From positions 1 through 56,983 of the IMG/VR virus record IMGVR_UViG_3300036772_000333: 56,983 nt of DNA; one strand, 5' to 3'. The DNA is from a virus. Made by a program: the position numbers and the translations under genes. Position 1 is the stretch's first letter. The number at the start of each line of letters is the position of its first letter. Of the stretch, positions 8,296 to 15,163 are shown piece by piece. Under the pieces are notes generated by a model that worked only from the letters and a program-made list of their open reading frames with translations, did no database searches and was not told where the DNA came from.

Positions 8296-8325
8296 TTGAC
8301 TGAATAATAGTACTATGTGTACGAT
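8296..8325 (+). promoter_or_regulatory. Promoter of the plus-strand small-gene operon, leaderless configuration
   Basis: -35 TTGACT (8296-8301), 18-base spacer, -10 TACGAT (8320-8325), then seven bases to ATG 8333. The gene has no Shine-Dalgarno, so the message probably begins at or next to the start codon. It has the same geometry as the minus-strand promoter at 7125-7153. Confidence 0.55.
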
Positions 8326-8332
8326 TAGTAAT

Positions 8333-8629
8333 ATGAATACGAATAAGCAGTGTAAACGATGTGGTTATGAGTGGGAGCCGCGTGGAGCCATGCCGCCGCG
8401 ACAGTGTCCCTACTGCAAGTCGCCGAAGTGGAACATAGAGCGTGCCGTGCTAGGAAATGGCAGGTTTGAGGGTATGAAGCAGCCTGCAGTCTCGGCCACA
8501 CAGCCAATGACGAGCGAGGAGATCGTTGAGGCGATCAAGCCGGGGTTCCCCAGGCAGCAGGGAAGGTTCTCCCACGATCCCAAAACCTGCAAGGTCTATG
8601 GCTGTTTGCAATGCAAGGAGGCTAAGTGA
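8333..8629 (+). CDS. Small zinc-ribbon protein
   Basis: 98 residues from ATG 8333. A classic ribbon lies at residues ~7-35: CKRCGYEW..PPRQCPYC..PKWN. A second Cys group closes the protein (CKVYGCLQCKEAK). The middle (TSEEIVEAIK) is a short helix. An ATG at 8315 in the same frame is possible, but the promoter geometry favours 8333. The stop overlaps the next start as GTGA. The role is probably nucleic-acid or protein binding; unknown otherwise. Confidence 0.65.
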   Translation: MNTNKQCKRCGYEWEPRGAMPPRQCPYCKSPKWNIERAVLGNGRFEGMKQPAVSATQPMTSEEIVEAIKPGFPRQQGRFSHDPKTCKVYGCLQCKEAK

Positions 8630-8739
8630 CGATTCGACGCGACACCTGCACTCGATGTGGAAACGAATTTACGCATTGGGGTTCGGCAAAGTACCCGCTA
8701 TGCCGCCCCTGCCGGAAAAAGAAAATACTCCCAAAATAA
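8626..8739 (+). CDS. 37-residue zinc-ribbon peptide
   Basis: 37 residues: TIRRDTCTRCGN, ..YPLCRPCRKKK, i.e. two CxxC knuckles about 14 residues apart and a basic tail. Its GTG at 8626 overlaps the upstream stop as GTGA, and AAGGAGG stands just before it. It is a minimal knuckle protein. The strong ribosome site and coupling argue that it is translated. Confidence 0.6.
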   Translation: MTIRRDTCTRCGNEFTHWGSAKYPLCRPCRKKKILPK

Positions 8740-8742
8740 TCC

Positions 8743-8771
8743 TTGACTTGGATACGATAGTACGATACGCT
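8743..8771 (+). promoter_or_regulatory. Candidate sigma70 promoter
   Basis: TTGACT (8743-8748), 17-base spacer, TACGCT (8766-8771). The -10 matches three of six positions only. The spacer holds a direct repeat (TACGATAGTACGATAC). It stands 29 bases before the gene at 8801, which has its own GAGAG ribosome site. Confidence 0.4.
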
Positions 8772-8800
8772 CACTCCAGAAAGACGAAAGAGAGCGCACA

Positions 8801-9067
8801 ATGTTCACTCAATTCAGCAATAAATCGAGGTTCGAGATACCGGTCAAGGCCGTCAAACACAAAGCAGATTGCAAGATGGCTTTCGGACGCAAAGATAACA
8901 CTTGCCCACGTTGCATTGAACTCATCAACGGCGCTGCACCGATCCAGTGGGCACCTTCTTTCAAGCAGCGTGACGCACAGGCCTGCCGTGAGATTTCAGC
9001 ACACTTTGCCTCTCACAAGCACCTATCAGGCGGATGTGGACCCGTCTGCACCTTCGGAGAGTGGTAA
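8801..9067 (+). CDS. Small Cys/His phage protein
   Basis: 88 residues, with GAGAG about seven bases before the ATG. It contains H20, C24, then CPRCIEL (from residue 35), a GAAPIQW stretch, C62 and a Cys/His-rich end (HFASHKHLSGGCGPVC). This spacing suggests one or two zinc sites. It resembles small unnamed phage proteins with a CPRCxEL..GAxPxxW core, but no function is known to me. It is followed without a gap by 9068-9205. Confidence 0.6.
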   Translation: MFTQFSNKSRFEIPVKAVKHKADCKMAFGRKDNTCPRCIELINGAAPIQWAPSFKQRDAQACREISAHFASHKHLSGGCGPVCTFGEW

Positions 9068-9205
9068 ATGCACGATCCGAAGTGTTACGAATTAGCAGAA
9101 TACTTTTACCCCAATGAGAGCGGCGAGTTTCTTAACGAACTTGCTGAAGAAATACAGAGTCTTGTCGAATACCTCAACCCCAATAATCCGGAGAGTGAAG
9201 TATGA
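9068..9205 (+). CDS. Small acidic protein
   Basis: 45 residues, very acidic (ELAEEIQSLVEYLN), probably one helix pair. The ATG at 9068 follows directly after the TAA of the previous gene. The stop TGA overlaps an ATG at 9202. Function unknown. Confidence 0.5.
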   Translation: MHDPKCYELAEYFYPNESGEFLNELAEEIQSLVEYLNPNNPESEV

Positions 9206-9252
9206 CCCAAGAACTCCAGTCTGTACTGCGGACAAAAAAAGGAGAAAGTTCA

Positions 9253-10170
9253 ATGATTTCATCAGATAAGGCCGTCCTACTTGCCTTTCACGGTAAGCAG
9301 TCGGTAAAGGACTTCTATATCAACCGCATCAAAGAGCATCGCGCAGCCGATGAAATCGTTCGCGGCCAATACTGGGATAAAGACCATGACGGTGTTTTCA
9401 GGGGATGCGCTGTTGGCTGTACGCTTCATTCTTCAAGCCATGCAGCCTATGAAATCGAGCTGGGGATACCTCGCATCTTGGCCCGATTGGAAGATGGGAT
9501 TTTTGAGAATATGCCCCAAGAAAACGCTCCCGATTGGCCACTTCGCTTCCTTGAATCCGTTCCTGTTGGAGCCGATTTGTCATTGGTGTGGCCAAAGTTT
9601 GCAGTATGGATGCTTGGCGATCTCAATGAAGGCGTGATCCGCTTTGCTAAATCAGACAAAACACGCGAGGCAATCCAAGATATCGCGGATATGTACTTGC
9701 GGATTGTTGCAGGAGAAAAGATAGAACCTAATGCATGGCTAAAGGAAAGGCGTGCTGCTGCTGCTTATGCTGATGCTTATGCTTATGCTGATGCTTATGC
9801 TGCTGATGCTTATGCTTATGCTGATGCTTATGCTGCTGCTGCTGCTTATGCTGATGCTGCTGATGCTTATGCTGCTGCTGCTGCTTATGCTGCTTATGCT
9901 GCTGATGCTTATGTTTATGCTGCTGATGCTGCTGATGCTTATGCTGCTGCTGCTACTTATGCTGCTTATGCTGCTGATGATGCTGATGCTGCTCGTGCTG
10001 CTGCTGCTGATGCTGCTGATGATGCTGATGATGTTTATGATGTTTATGATGTTTATGCTGCTGATGCTGCTCGTGCTGCTGCTGCTGATGCTTGGCGCAA
10101 AACGCGCCTCGCACAAGCCGATAAGCTTGTCGAGATTATGGCCTCATCCCCTGTTTTGGAGACGGTATGA
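9253..10170 (+). CDS. Ala/Asp/Tyr repeat protein with conserved N-terminal domain
   Basis: 305 residues from ATG 9253, chosen for AAAGGAG eight bases before it; an in-frame ATG at 9202 (ATGA with the previous stop) would add 17 residues. Residues 1-165 form a globular domain with a RGCAVGCTLHS motif followed by HAAYEIELGIPR and WPKFAVWML, which I recall from unnamed phage proteins. Residues ~168-281 are a low-complexity tract made almost only of Ala, Asp and Tyr, with a few Val, Arg and Thr. A short Lys/Arg helix (WRKTRLAQADKLVEIM) ends the protein. The tract should be helical, with Tyr and Asp on repeating faces. Function unknown. Confidence 0.75.
   Translation: MISSDKAVLLAFHGKQSVKDFYINRIKEHRAADEIVRGQYWDKDHDGVFRGCAVGCTLHSSSHAAYEIELGIPRILARLEDGIFENMPQENAPDWPLRFLESVPVGADLSLVWPKFAVWMLGDLNEGVIRFAKSDKTREAIQDIADMYLRIVAGEKIEPNAWLKERRAAAAYADAYAYADAYAADAYAYADAYAAAAAYADAADAYAAAAAYAAYAADAYVYAADAADAYAAAATYAAYAADDADAARAAAADAADDADDVYDVYDVYAADAARAAAADAWRKTRLAQADKLVEIMASSPVLETV
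9754..10095 (+). repeat. Trinucleotide-type coding repeat GCT/TAT/GAT
   Basis: About 114 codons drawn almost only from GCT, TAT and GAT, with rare GTT, CGT and ACT. Every codon ends in T. Units such as GCTTATGCTGAT recur in imperfect order. This fits expansion by slippage or unequal recombination within an Ala/Asp/Tyr-coding tract. Confidence 0.95.
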
Positions 10171-10340
10171 AACCCACAGAGACTCAGGAATTGGTGATGT
10201 ACTGCGGCAAACAAGTCCATATTACTGAATTAGTAGAAGACATGCTGTGTTCAGGTGTTGCTCCCGAACAGGTAATTCAGCAGCTAGGACGGAGATTGAA
10301 TTTGAAAGAGTATTGGGATGCAAGGAAGGCGGCGCGATGA
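10167..10340 (+). CDS. Small hypothetical protein
   Basis: 57 residues. The ATG overlaps the repeat-protein stop as ATGA. It is a helical, mixed-charge sequence (ITELVEDMLCSGVAPEQVIQ.. then RRLNLKEYWDARKAAR). Its stop overlaps the next start again as ATGA. Function unknown. Confidence 0.5.
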   Translation: MKPTETQELVMYCGKQVHITELVEDMLCSGVAPEQVIQQLGRRLNLKEYWDARKAAR

Positions 10341-10507
10341 AAATAATACCAGCAATTATAGGAACTTTTGCATTGCTGACGATGGTATTGGCCGCTTATG
10401 TGGCTTTTATATCTCCATACCTTTCGCTGAAGGTGATAAACGCCATTTTTGTGCTGGTAAATGGTTACGTCTGCTTTTCGTGTTTTCGGAATATCAAGGA
10501 GTTATAA
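10337..10507 (+). CDS. Small membrane protein with two transmembrane helices
   Basis: 56 residues. Two hydrophobic segments fill most of the protein (IIGTFALLTMVLAAYVAFI and VINAIFVLVNGYVCF) with a polar end. The ATG overlaps the preceding stop. It lies in the early-type small-gene operon, away from the lysis genes, so an envelope or exclusion role is as likely as a holin role. Confidence 0.55.
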   Translation: MKIIPAIIGTFALLTMVLAAYVAFISPYLSLKVINAIFVLVNGYVCFSCFRNIKEL

Positions 10508-10696
10508 ATGAAATGGTTTCGGCAATGGAGAGAATGGGTTCAGTTAAGGCGCGATCTAGAGGAGCATAAGATCGTTTGCCGGGTCCTTGAGGAGACCAAC
10601 ATCGGAAGCGTAGGCCCGGAGAAAACCGAATATTGGGCACGGGCGATAATTTCAATGATACGAACACATGACGAAAGAACACGGAGATGGCTATGA
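10508..10696 (+). CDS. Small basic helical protein
   Basis: 62 residues, Trp/Arg rich at both ends (WFRQWREWVQLRRDLEEH, ..DERTRRWL). It begins right after the previous TAA. No family recognised. Coupled as ATGA to the next gene. Confidence 0.5.
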   Translation: MKWFRQWREWVQLRRDLEEHKIVCRVLEETNIGSVGPEKTEYWARAIISMIRTHDERTRRWL

Positions 10697-10875
10697 GAGC
10701 GATTACCACATACCAGGTTGAACAGAAATTTAGAAACAGAGGGTGGATAAAATGCTGGTTCGCGGAATTTAAATTACTTAAAACCGCCCGGCAATTAATG
10801 GTTGATGTCAAGAATAAACGCGAAGAAGGCATGGCCTATCGAATCGTAAAGCTCACACGTGAGGTGATCGAATGA
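10693..10875 (+). CDS. Small basic protein
   Basis: 60 residues from ATG 10693 (GGAG eight bases before; an in-frame ATG at 10687 is too close to it). Rich in Lys, Arg and Trp, without Cys pairs. Function unknown. Confidence 0.5.
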   Translation: MRAITTYQVEQKFRNRGWIKCWFAEFKLLKTARQLMVDVKNKREEGMAYRIVKLTREVIE

Positions 10876-10907
10876 GCGCAATCAAGGAGGCTAAACGTGA
10901 CAACTGA
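10872..10907 (+). CDS. 11-residue ORF carrying the next gene's ribosome site
   Basis: ATG 10872 overlaps the upstream TGA as ATGA, and the frame ends after 11 residues. It contains AAGGAGG (10884-10890), which serves the GTG at 10897. Probably a translational coupling leader with no functional product. Confidence 0.25.
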   Translation: MSAIKEAKRDN

Positions 10908-11079
10908 TCTAGCACTCAAAATAGGCGCACTCTCTGGGGCGTATTGGTTCATCTCAGGAGTGTTACTTTACCTGGCGATCTGTTTTATCATCCACTGCTT
11001 TTTGAGAGTGATTAGTTGCTGCATGATGGCAATTGGATTTTGGCTAGATGGAGTAGCAGAGAAGGCGGGGAAGCGATGA
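10897..11079 (+). CDS. Small membrane protein
   Basis: 60 residues from GTG 10897, six bases after a perfect AAGGAGG. One long or two short hydrophobic segments (GAYWFISGVLLYLAICFIIH, ..FLRVISCCMMAIGFWL) and a charged end. Stop overlaps the next ATG. Function unknown. Confidence 0.55.
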   Translation: MTTDLALKIGALSGAYWFISGVLLYLAICFIIHCFLRVISCCMMAIGFWLDGVAEKAGKR

Positions 11080-11213
11080 CCTTCGGCATATTCTTTGGAT
11101 CGATGGATGAGTGGATCATCTTGTATCGACCTTGGTTACATGCTGTTCGAGGACTCAGAAAGAGCCGGTTATTGAAACCTGGGAAGTATCGCAGATTTTG
11201 CAGGATCAAATGA
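11076..11213 (+). CDS. Small basic protein
   Basis: 45 residues, ATGA overlap at both ends, with GGGGAAGCG as ribosome site. The first ~20 residues are hydrophobic and aromatic (FGIFFGSMDEWIILYRPW) and the rest strongly basic (RKSRLLKPGKYRRFCRIK). It could attach to the inner membrane. Function unknown. Confidence 0.45.
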   Translation: MTFGIFFGSMDEWIILYRPWLHAVRGLRKSRLLKPGKYRRFCRIK

Positions 11214-11265
11214 TCGATATTGTTCTGGAAGTACTGGAAGACCAGCTATATACCCTTTCAGGGAC

Positions 11266-11391
11266 ATGGAAGTAGGAGATAGTTTTCTGGTTGAGGGCAA
11301 GCATATCAATCGAATTTCTTGGGATGCTTGCAAATACTCCAAAAATATTAGGTGCGCGATTCGCGTGCAGAACTGTAGAAGGTGGGGTTAG
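11266..11391 (+). CDS. Small protein with a PFRxMEVGDSF motif
   Basis: 41 residues from ATG 11266. The frame is open upstream and reads ..IYPFRD before the Met, so translation may start earlier at a non-ATG codon. The YPF-x-x-MEVGDSF pattern and Cys/Arg-rich end (CAIRVQNCRRW) resemble small unnamed phage proteins that I recall only by this motif. A 21-codon ORF (11210-11275) overlaps its start and probably serves coupling. Confidence 0.45.
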   Translation: MEVGDSFLVEGKHINRISWDACKYSKNIRCAIRVQNCRRWG

Positions 11392-11406
11392 GGTTTGGAG
11401 GATCAA

Positions 11407-11616
11407 ATGATCGAAAACCACATGGTCCTTCCTGATTACAGCGAGTTCCGCAGAGCCAAGCCAGAGCCTCACAGATGCCCGTGGTGCCATCAGATCGTAT
11501 CGCTTGATGAAGAGGGAGTCAGTTTGAGCGAAAGTGAGATCTGGTGCAATGACTGCCTGGGAGAGAGTTGGTGCGAGGGGTTGAATTTGTTGCCGAGAGA
11601 TGAGGGGGATAACTAA
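11407..11616 (+). CDS. Small zinc-ribbon protein
   Basis: 69 residues from ATG 11407, five bases after GGAGG. The ribbon is CPWCHQIV...IWCNDCLGESWCEG (residues ~24-57). The remaining sequence is acidic. Followed directly by the gene at 11617. Confidence 0.6.
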   Translation: MIENHMVLPDYSEFRRAKPEPHRCPWCHQIVSLDEEGVSLSESEIWCNDCLGESWCEGLNLLPRDEGDN

Positions 11617-11763
11617 ATGAAGCGACCCAATAGAACTGACGATAGTTTGATCTTGGCAATTTCTCGCAACAGGGTAAGGTTTCTAGCTTACGCTAAATAT
11701 TTCTTCGAACCCAAGCTTATTGAATTTCTCGGACCAAATGATTTTCCGAAAATTCTCAAATAG
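11617..11763 (+). CDS. Small hypothetical protein
   Basis: 48 residues, starting directly after the TAA of the previous gene. A basic N-terminus is followed by a hydrophobic and aromatic half (FLAYAKYFFEPKLIEFLGP). Function unknown. Confidence 0.4.
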   Translation: MKRPNRTDDSLILAISRNRVRFLAYAKYFFEPKLIEFLGPNDFPKILK

Positions 11764-11777
11764 AGAGGACGCCGAAC

Positions 11778-12281
11778 ATGAAAGCATTCGAACGTGAGAC
11801 GATTTGCGAACACTGCGGACAATATATTTGTTATCAACAAACACTACGTGTTTGGGTGCATACCTTATCAAGATTATCAAGATGCATGTTGTGTAGACCA
11901 CATACATTAGCCACCCCAAAGGAGCGGGCTCCTTCAACCCCTTCAGCGGAACAGAAGGTTGATAGTCAATCAGGTGAGGCTAGGTGTGAGAGTATGAACG
12001 CAATCGAATGGCTGCAAAAAGCAAGAAAGCGGATTGAGAATCCTGAGAACTGGGCACAGGGACGCTATAGGTGTGGAAATAGTTTTTGTGCAGTAGGGGC
12101 TCTATATATAGAAGAAGATAATATGGGAAATCAATGCGCGTTCAATAAAGTATACGAATTACTTCAGGATGTATGTCTATCCATGGGAGGAACCAGAAGT
12201 ATTAGTTACTTCAACGACCACCACTCCCATGCCGAAGTCATAGCAGCATTCGATGAAGCGATACGAAGATTGGAGAAATGA
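11778..12281 (+). CDS. Zinc-ribbon plus DUF6197-like protein
   Basis: 167 residues. Residues 10-40 hold CEHCGQYIC and CMLC, a probable zinc site. After a Pro/Ser/Glu linker, residues ~73-167 resemble the DUF6197 pattern: WLQKARKRIENPENW..G, a central CAVGAL, then FNDHHSHAEVIAAFDEAIRRL. DUF6197 normally stands alone, so this is either a natural fusion or two genes in one frame, with a second start at ATG 11995. Function of the family is unknown to me. Confidence 0.6.
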   Translation: MKAFERETICEHCGQYICYQQTLRVWVHTLSRLSRCMLCRPHTLATPKERAPSTPSAEQKVDSQSGEARCESMNAIEWLQKARKRIENPENWAQGRYRCGNSFCAVGALYIEEDNMGNQCAFNKVYELLQDVCLSMGGTRSISYFNDHHSHAEVIAAFDEAIRRLEK

Positions 12282-12427
12282 TGAAGACTAAACCGATGAG
12301 TGATTCAGCAAAGGCGCGCTATGAAAGTATCTGGATACTCCAAGTCTACTCGGTTGAATGTAAGGCTTGGGTGCGGAACAGGTTCAGAAAGCAGGCCACA
12401 ACATGCAGGATGCGGCTGCTTCTATGA
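12278..12427 (+). CDS. Small basic ORF (49 residues)
   Basis: ATG overlaps the preceding stop as ATGA. Basic, with no motif. It overlaps 12367-12552 in another frame by 61 bases, so one of the two may be read only through coupling or a frameshift. Low confidence. Confidence 0.3.
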   Translation: MMKTKPMSDSAKARYESIWILQVYSVECKAWVRNRFRKQATTCRMRLLL

Positions 12428-12552
12428 AGCAGGCTGTAGACAACATGGAAGGCGTTTTATTTAGGCACGAACGGTTTTTGGATGACTGGCTTCAGGGGTA
12501 CCAGGCGATTGTAGAGTCGCAAGCGAAATCAGAGGCCAGCCATGTCGAATAA
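12367..12552 (+). CDS. Small amphipathic helical protein, start unclear
   Basis: 61 residues if the TTG at 12367 is used, or 49 from ATG 12403. The sequence (NMQDAAASMKQAVDNMEGVL, then RFLDDWLQGY) is a typical amphipathic helix of small phage proteins, so I trust this frame more than 12278-12427. No Shine-Dalgarno is obvious. It may be reached by re-initiation. Confidence 0.4.
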   Translation: MGAEQVQKAGHNMQDAAASMKQAVDNMEGVLFRHERFLDDWLQGYQAIVESQAKSEASHVE

Positions 12553-12576
12553 CTCGAAGCCGCAACGAGGTCAACA

Positions 12577-12876
12577 ATGAGTTACTGCACAAACTATCCC
12601 GGTCGCGTGAGAGAGAAACTTGCGGAGATGCTAACCAAGGCACTGGGAACGCCCGTACACGCTGTCGATATATGGCGTCAGTCGCCACGGCATATTCGCT
12701 TTTACGGAGCCGCAGTGTGGGGCGCGGACACTTACCAAGGCAAGCGGTCCATCTGTTCTTGGGACACGATGAGCGATTGCGTTAGGCGTGGGTTCACTGT
12801 CGAGGACTGCTCAAAAGACCGCCACTCGTTTGCTGATTATGAAATTCACGTCATACCAATCGGAGGCACCAAGTGA
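12577..12876 (+). CDS. Hypothetical phage protein
   Basis: 99 residues. GAGG lies seven bases before the ATG, and a 12-codon ORF (12541-12579) overlaps the start as ATGA. Mixed alpha/beta composition, four Cys spread over the length, with RHIRFYGAAVWGADTY and CSWDTMSDCVRRGF. No domain recognised. Coupled as GTGA to the next gene. Confidence 0.5.
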   Translation: MSYCTNYPGRVREKLAEMLTKALGTPVHAVDIWRQSPRHIRFYGAAVWGADTYQGKRSICSWDTMSDCVRRGFTVEDCSKDRHSFADYEIHVIPIGGTK

Positions 12877-13655
12877 ATAAGCCAGAGCCATTCAAAAAGA
12901 TCAAATGCTCAGATGGCAGCTATTTCCATCCATACAAGAACGGCATCTGCGTACAGTGTGGTCATGTATTCGGTCAGCCGGTAGAGCCAGTAGAAGAGGG
13001 AGAGATAGCCCCTAATAGGACCATCGAAGTTTTAGCGCGTGAGATCGTCAGTCGAATCGTCAGGAACACAATAGGTGCCACCTGGACTCGAAATATAGAG
13101 GAGTTGCAGGATTCCGATGCGGAGTTCCCGACCGAAGAAGAGCTAATCATCGATGCCCTAAGCCTCGCGCTGGGCGATGACATAGGTTGCCTGGACCCTA
13201 ATGATGACGATTTTCGTGAGCGCGTAGACGTGCTGTGGCTGGAAGATTTGCTGAAGCGGGAACTCGCGCTAAAGGCTCCTGCTGTAGTAGAGGGAGAGCC
13301 AATGACGTGCTGTGAGGGTTCGGCTCCCCTATCCGATTGCTACGTCAGTTGCGGTGGGACTAAACCGGATCCGCAGCCACTCTCCGAAGTGAGCCCTCGT
13401 CCCATTGAGGGAGAACCAACCGGATTCGCTAAAGCTTTGGATCATGCAAATAAAGTGTGGGCGAACGATCCTGACCCAGAAGATCTGGATGTGAAGGAAC
13501 ACTGCGGAATCCCTTCTGGTCCTTGGATCAGGAAATTCGCGACTGAGATGGTTTGTGAACACTGCGGGAAAATAGAGCAAGATCATATCTCGTTTATGGG
13601 AAAGACCTATTGTAGCGAACGAGGAAGAGGCAAAGGAAGTGCAGATCGGCGATGA
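12873..13655 (+). CDS. Multi-zinc-site acidic protein
   Basis: 260 residues from GTG 12873 (GTGA with the previous stop). Residues 1-35 carry C12, H19 and CVQC in a context like a small ribbon. Residues ~60-135 are acidic and helical, as in a small phage domain of unknown role. Residues ~145-165 hold CCEG..CYVSCGG. The C-terminal ~40 residues have EHCGIP, CEHCGK and YCSERG. It could be a scaffold for metal-bound modules; function unknown. Confidence 0.5.
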   Translation: MNKPEPFKKIKCSDGSYFHPYKNGICVQCGHVFGQPVEPVEEGEIAPNRTIEVLAREIVSRIVRNTIGATWTRNIEELQDSDAEFPTEEELIIDALSLALGDDIGCLDPNDDDFRERVDVLWLEDLLKRELALKAPAVVEGEPMTCCEGSAPLSDCYVSCGGTKPDPQPLSEVSPRPIEGEPTGFAKALDHANKVWANDPDPEDLDVKEHCGIPSGPWIRKFATEMVCEHCGKIEQDHISFMGKTYCSERGRGKGSADRR

Positions 13656-13700
13656 GTGGGTGGTTGAAATATATCCTCACAGAGATTCGAGGCCAGCAAA

Positions 13701-14318
13701 ATGAAAACTCTATTGTTAGTGCTGCTTCTCTGTGGGAGTCTGCAAGCGCAGTGCTCTAATCAGTATCCACTGCAACACGAGGGCACATGTAGGGCACCGT
13801 CCGCTCAGGTAGATGTGAGCAAGGACCATAAAATTGGCCTAACTGCAATTAAAAGAGATGGCATAGTGGCACTGACCTGTTATGACGTTCAACGTTCAAC
13901 TGTAATTTTACTGGGCTTTGATGGTAGGCCACTGACATTGAAATGTTTTATCGATGAAATCGGCGAGCAGTACTGGAGGTTCTATGCCGCACCTGAATGC
14001 ATTATTTGCATTCGCCCTCCAGATGGCTGCTACCTAGATGGAGTTTTCTATCCGGGGTGCGATGGAGGGTGGCCCATGCCTGGATTCTGGGACTGTCCTC
14101 GCTTGCTAGGTAGGGCTGGATGCCAGTTGAATGCCTTACCAATGTGCGCTGGTGGTTCGACGGCTTCGAACGAGCCTTGCACTCCTGCGGGCTATGGTTT
14201 TGAACCAAAAACGGCGGCTATTCCTGATTTGACTAAGCCTTCCTCTAAGCCGAATAAACAAACTCATTGTACCAGCCATCCCTATAGCCACCAGGCTACG
14301 TGCGAAAGGGAGAAATGA
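13701..14318 (+). CDS. Secreted cysteine-rich protein
   Basis: 205 residues. It has a textbook Sec signal (MKTLLLVLLLCGSLQAQC, cleavage after ..LQA). The mature part has about 20 Cys, many in the last 100 residues (CIICIRPPDGC, CDGGW, CPRLLGRAGC), and a Lys/Pro-rich end. Disulfide bonding in the periplasm is likely. It is the last gene of the small-gene operon and overlaps the convergent nuclease gene by 23 bases. A periplasmic effector, for example superinfection exclusion, is a reasonable guess but unproven. Confidence 0.6.
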   Translation: MKTLLLVLLLCGSLQAQCSNQYPLQHEGTCRAPSAQVDVSKDHKIGLTAIKRDGIVALTCYDVQRSTVILLGFDGRPLTLKCFIDEIGEQYWRFYAAPECIICIRPPDGCYLDGVFYPGCDGGWPMPGFWDCPRLLGRAGCQLNALPMCAGGSTASNEPCTPAGYGFEPKTAAIPDLTKPSSKPNKQTHCTSHPYSHQATCEREK

Positions 14319-14625
14319 AGTCGTAGACTTCTCGTTCAGCATGACCCGACATCACCATGTCGGTGGTATAACGCAAAATGCGGTACCCGAGTATCGTGGC
14401 CCTGTTGTATTTCTCGGCGTCCTTGGCCATGCCATATCCCCGAGAGTGTCTTCCCTGCGACCAGGTTCCTCCCTCGATCTCCACTAAGATCATCGGCTCA
14501 ATCATGAAGTCAGACCTCCACCGGCGCGACGGATCGAATTGGAACTCCCGTACAAACTCTATCCCCCTGGCACGCATGTGCAGAGCAAACAACTCTTCGC
14601 CCGGACTACCAGCTCTAGGCATCAC
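14296..14625 (-). CDS. Vsr/DUF559-like small endonuclease
   Basis: 109 residues (GTG at 14625, or ATG at 14622). It follows the Vsr-like restriction-endonuclease fold: Glu10 in the first helix (GEELFALHMR), Asp39 (RSDFMI), Glu49/Glu51 (LVEIEGG), then H60, a KDAEKYN helix (68-74) and GYRILRYT. Phages often carry such nucleases beside HNH enzymes. Upstream is an HNH gene with an overlapping stop. It could act in recombination, resolution or host-DNA cutting. Confidence 0.7.
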   Translation of the reverse strand: MMPRAGSPGEELFALHMRARGIEFVREFQFDPSRRWRSDFMIEPMILVEIEGGTWSQGRHSRGYGMAKDAEKYNRATILGYRILRYTTDMVMSGHAEREVYDFISPFRT

Positions 14626-14969
14626 AGCCTGCGACTCCCTTTCTCGTTATTGCACGCATAGCACGCTGCGAGATTATAGGGTTTACCATCTTTCTCGATG
14701 CGGTCGTCTCGATGCGATCCTCCCATGCCCCTACCGTCAACATGCTCAAAGGTCGGCGTCCATCCTGCCATATTGCCGCCGCGTCGTATGCAGTCAGGCG
14801 TAATCATCAATCCGCAGCGATTACCTTGACGCTCGAGCATGACATAGATGCGTCTCCGGTACTCTCGCTTGCCGGCGATGTGCGATTGCTGACAGACTTC
14901 GCGACCATCAGGATAAACACGCACAGCCTCATACTTTCTCTTGGGCCTGTCCTTCGGCTTCAATATCAC
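14622..14969 (-). CDS. HNH endonuclease
   Basis: 115 residues, GTG start overlapping the previous stop. Residues 52-110 carry the zinc/HNH core: C52, C60, then EHVDGRG (H75, D77), H86, N99, CYACN (C103, C106, N108) and K110. The length fits free-standing phage HNH nucleases. It lies in the recombination operon directly before the Vsr-like nuclease, so a role in DNA processing is more likely than homing. No AP2 domain is present, unlike the three homing enzymes elsewhere in this genome. Confidence 0.75.
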   Translation of the reverse strand: MILKPKDRPKRKYEAVRVYPDGREVCQQSHIAGKREYRRRIYVMLERQGNRCGLMITPDCIRRGGNMAGWTPTFEHVDGRGMGGSHRDDRIEKDGKPYNLAACYACNNEKGSRRL

Positions 14970-15163
14970 CGGCTAATTCCCAGCAGCAACCGCCTCGCTG
15001 ACTCAGTCTTGCAGTCGCGGACCTGCTCAAGCTCCCGCTGCGTGAACTCCTTCGCTTGCTTGTACGTCAGCTTATACTTCGTCCCGATTGACTGGCGCAG
15101 CGGATTCGAATGGAAGTTCAATTTCGTCTTCCCAGTAGTCGTGCCCGCAGGATTGGCACTCAT
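14966..15163 (-). CDS. Small basic hypothetical protein
   Basis: 65 residues from ATG 15163, with GGAG nine bases before. The second half (LTYKQAKEFTQRELEQVRD) looks like a helical pair. Its first ~30 codons overlap the zinc-ribbon gene 15072-15230 in another frame, so either the overlap is real or this gene starts later at a weak codon. Coupled to the HNH gene as GTGA. Confidence 0.4.
   Translation of the reverse strand: MSANPAGTTTGKTKLNFHSNPLRQSIGTKYKLTYKQAKEFTQRELEQVRDCKTESARRLLLGISR

Noticed and set aside
9739-10116. CRISPR-like or tandem-array appearance of the 9.7-10.1 kb repeat
   Set aside because: Units are irregular, in frame, and lack spacers; it is a coding low-complexity tract.
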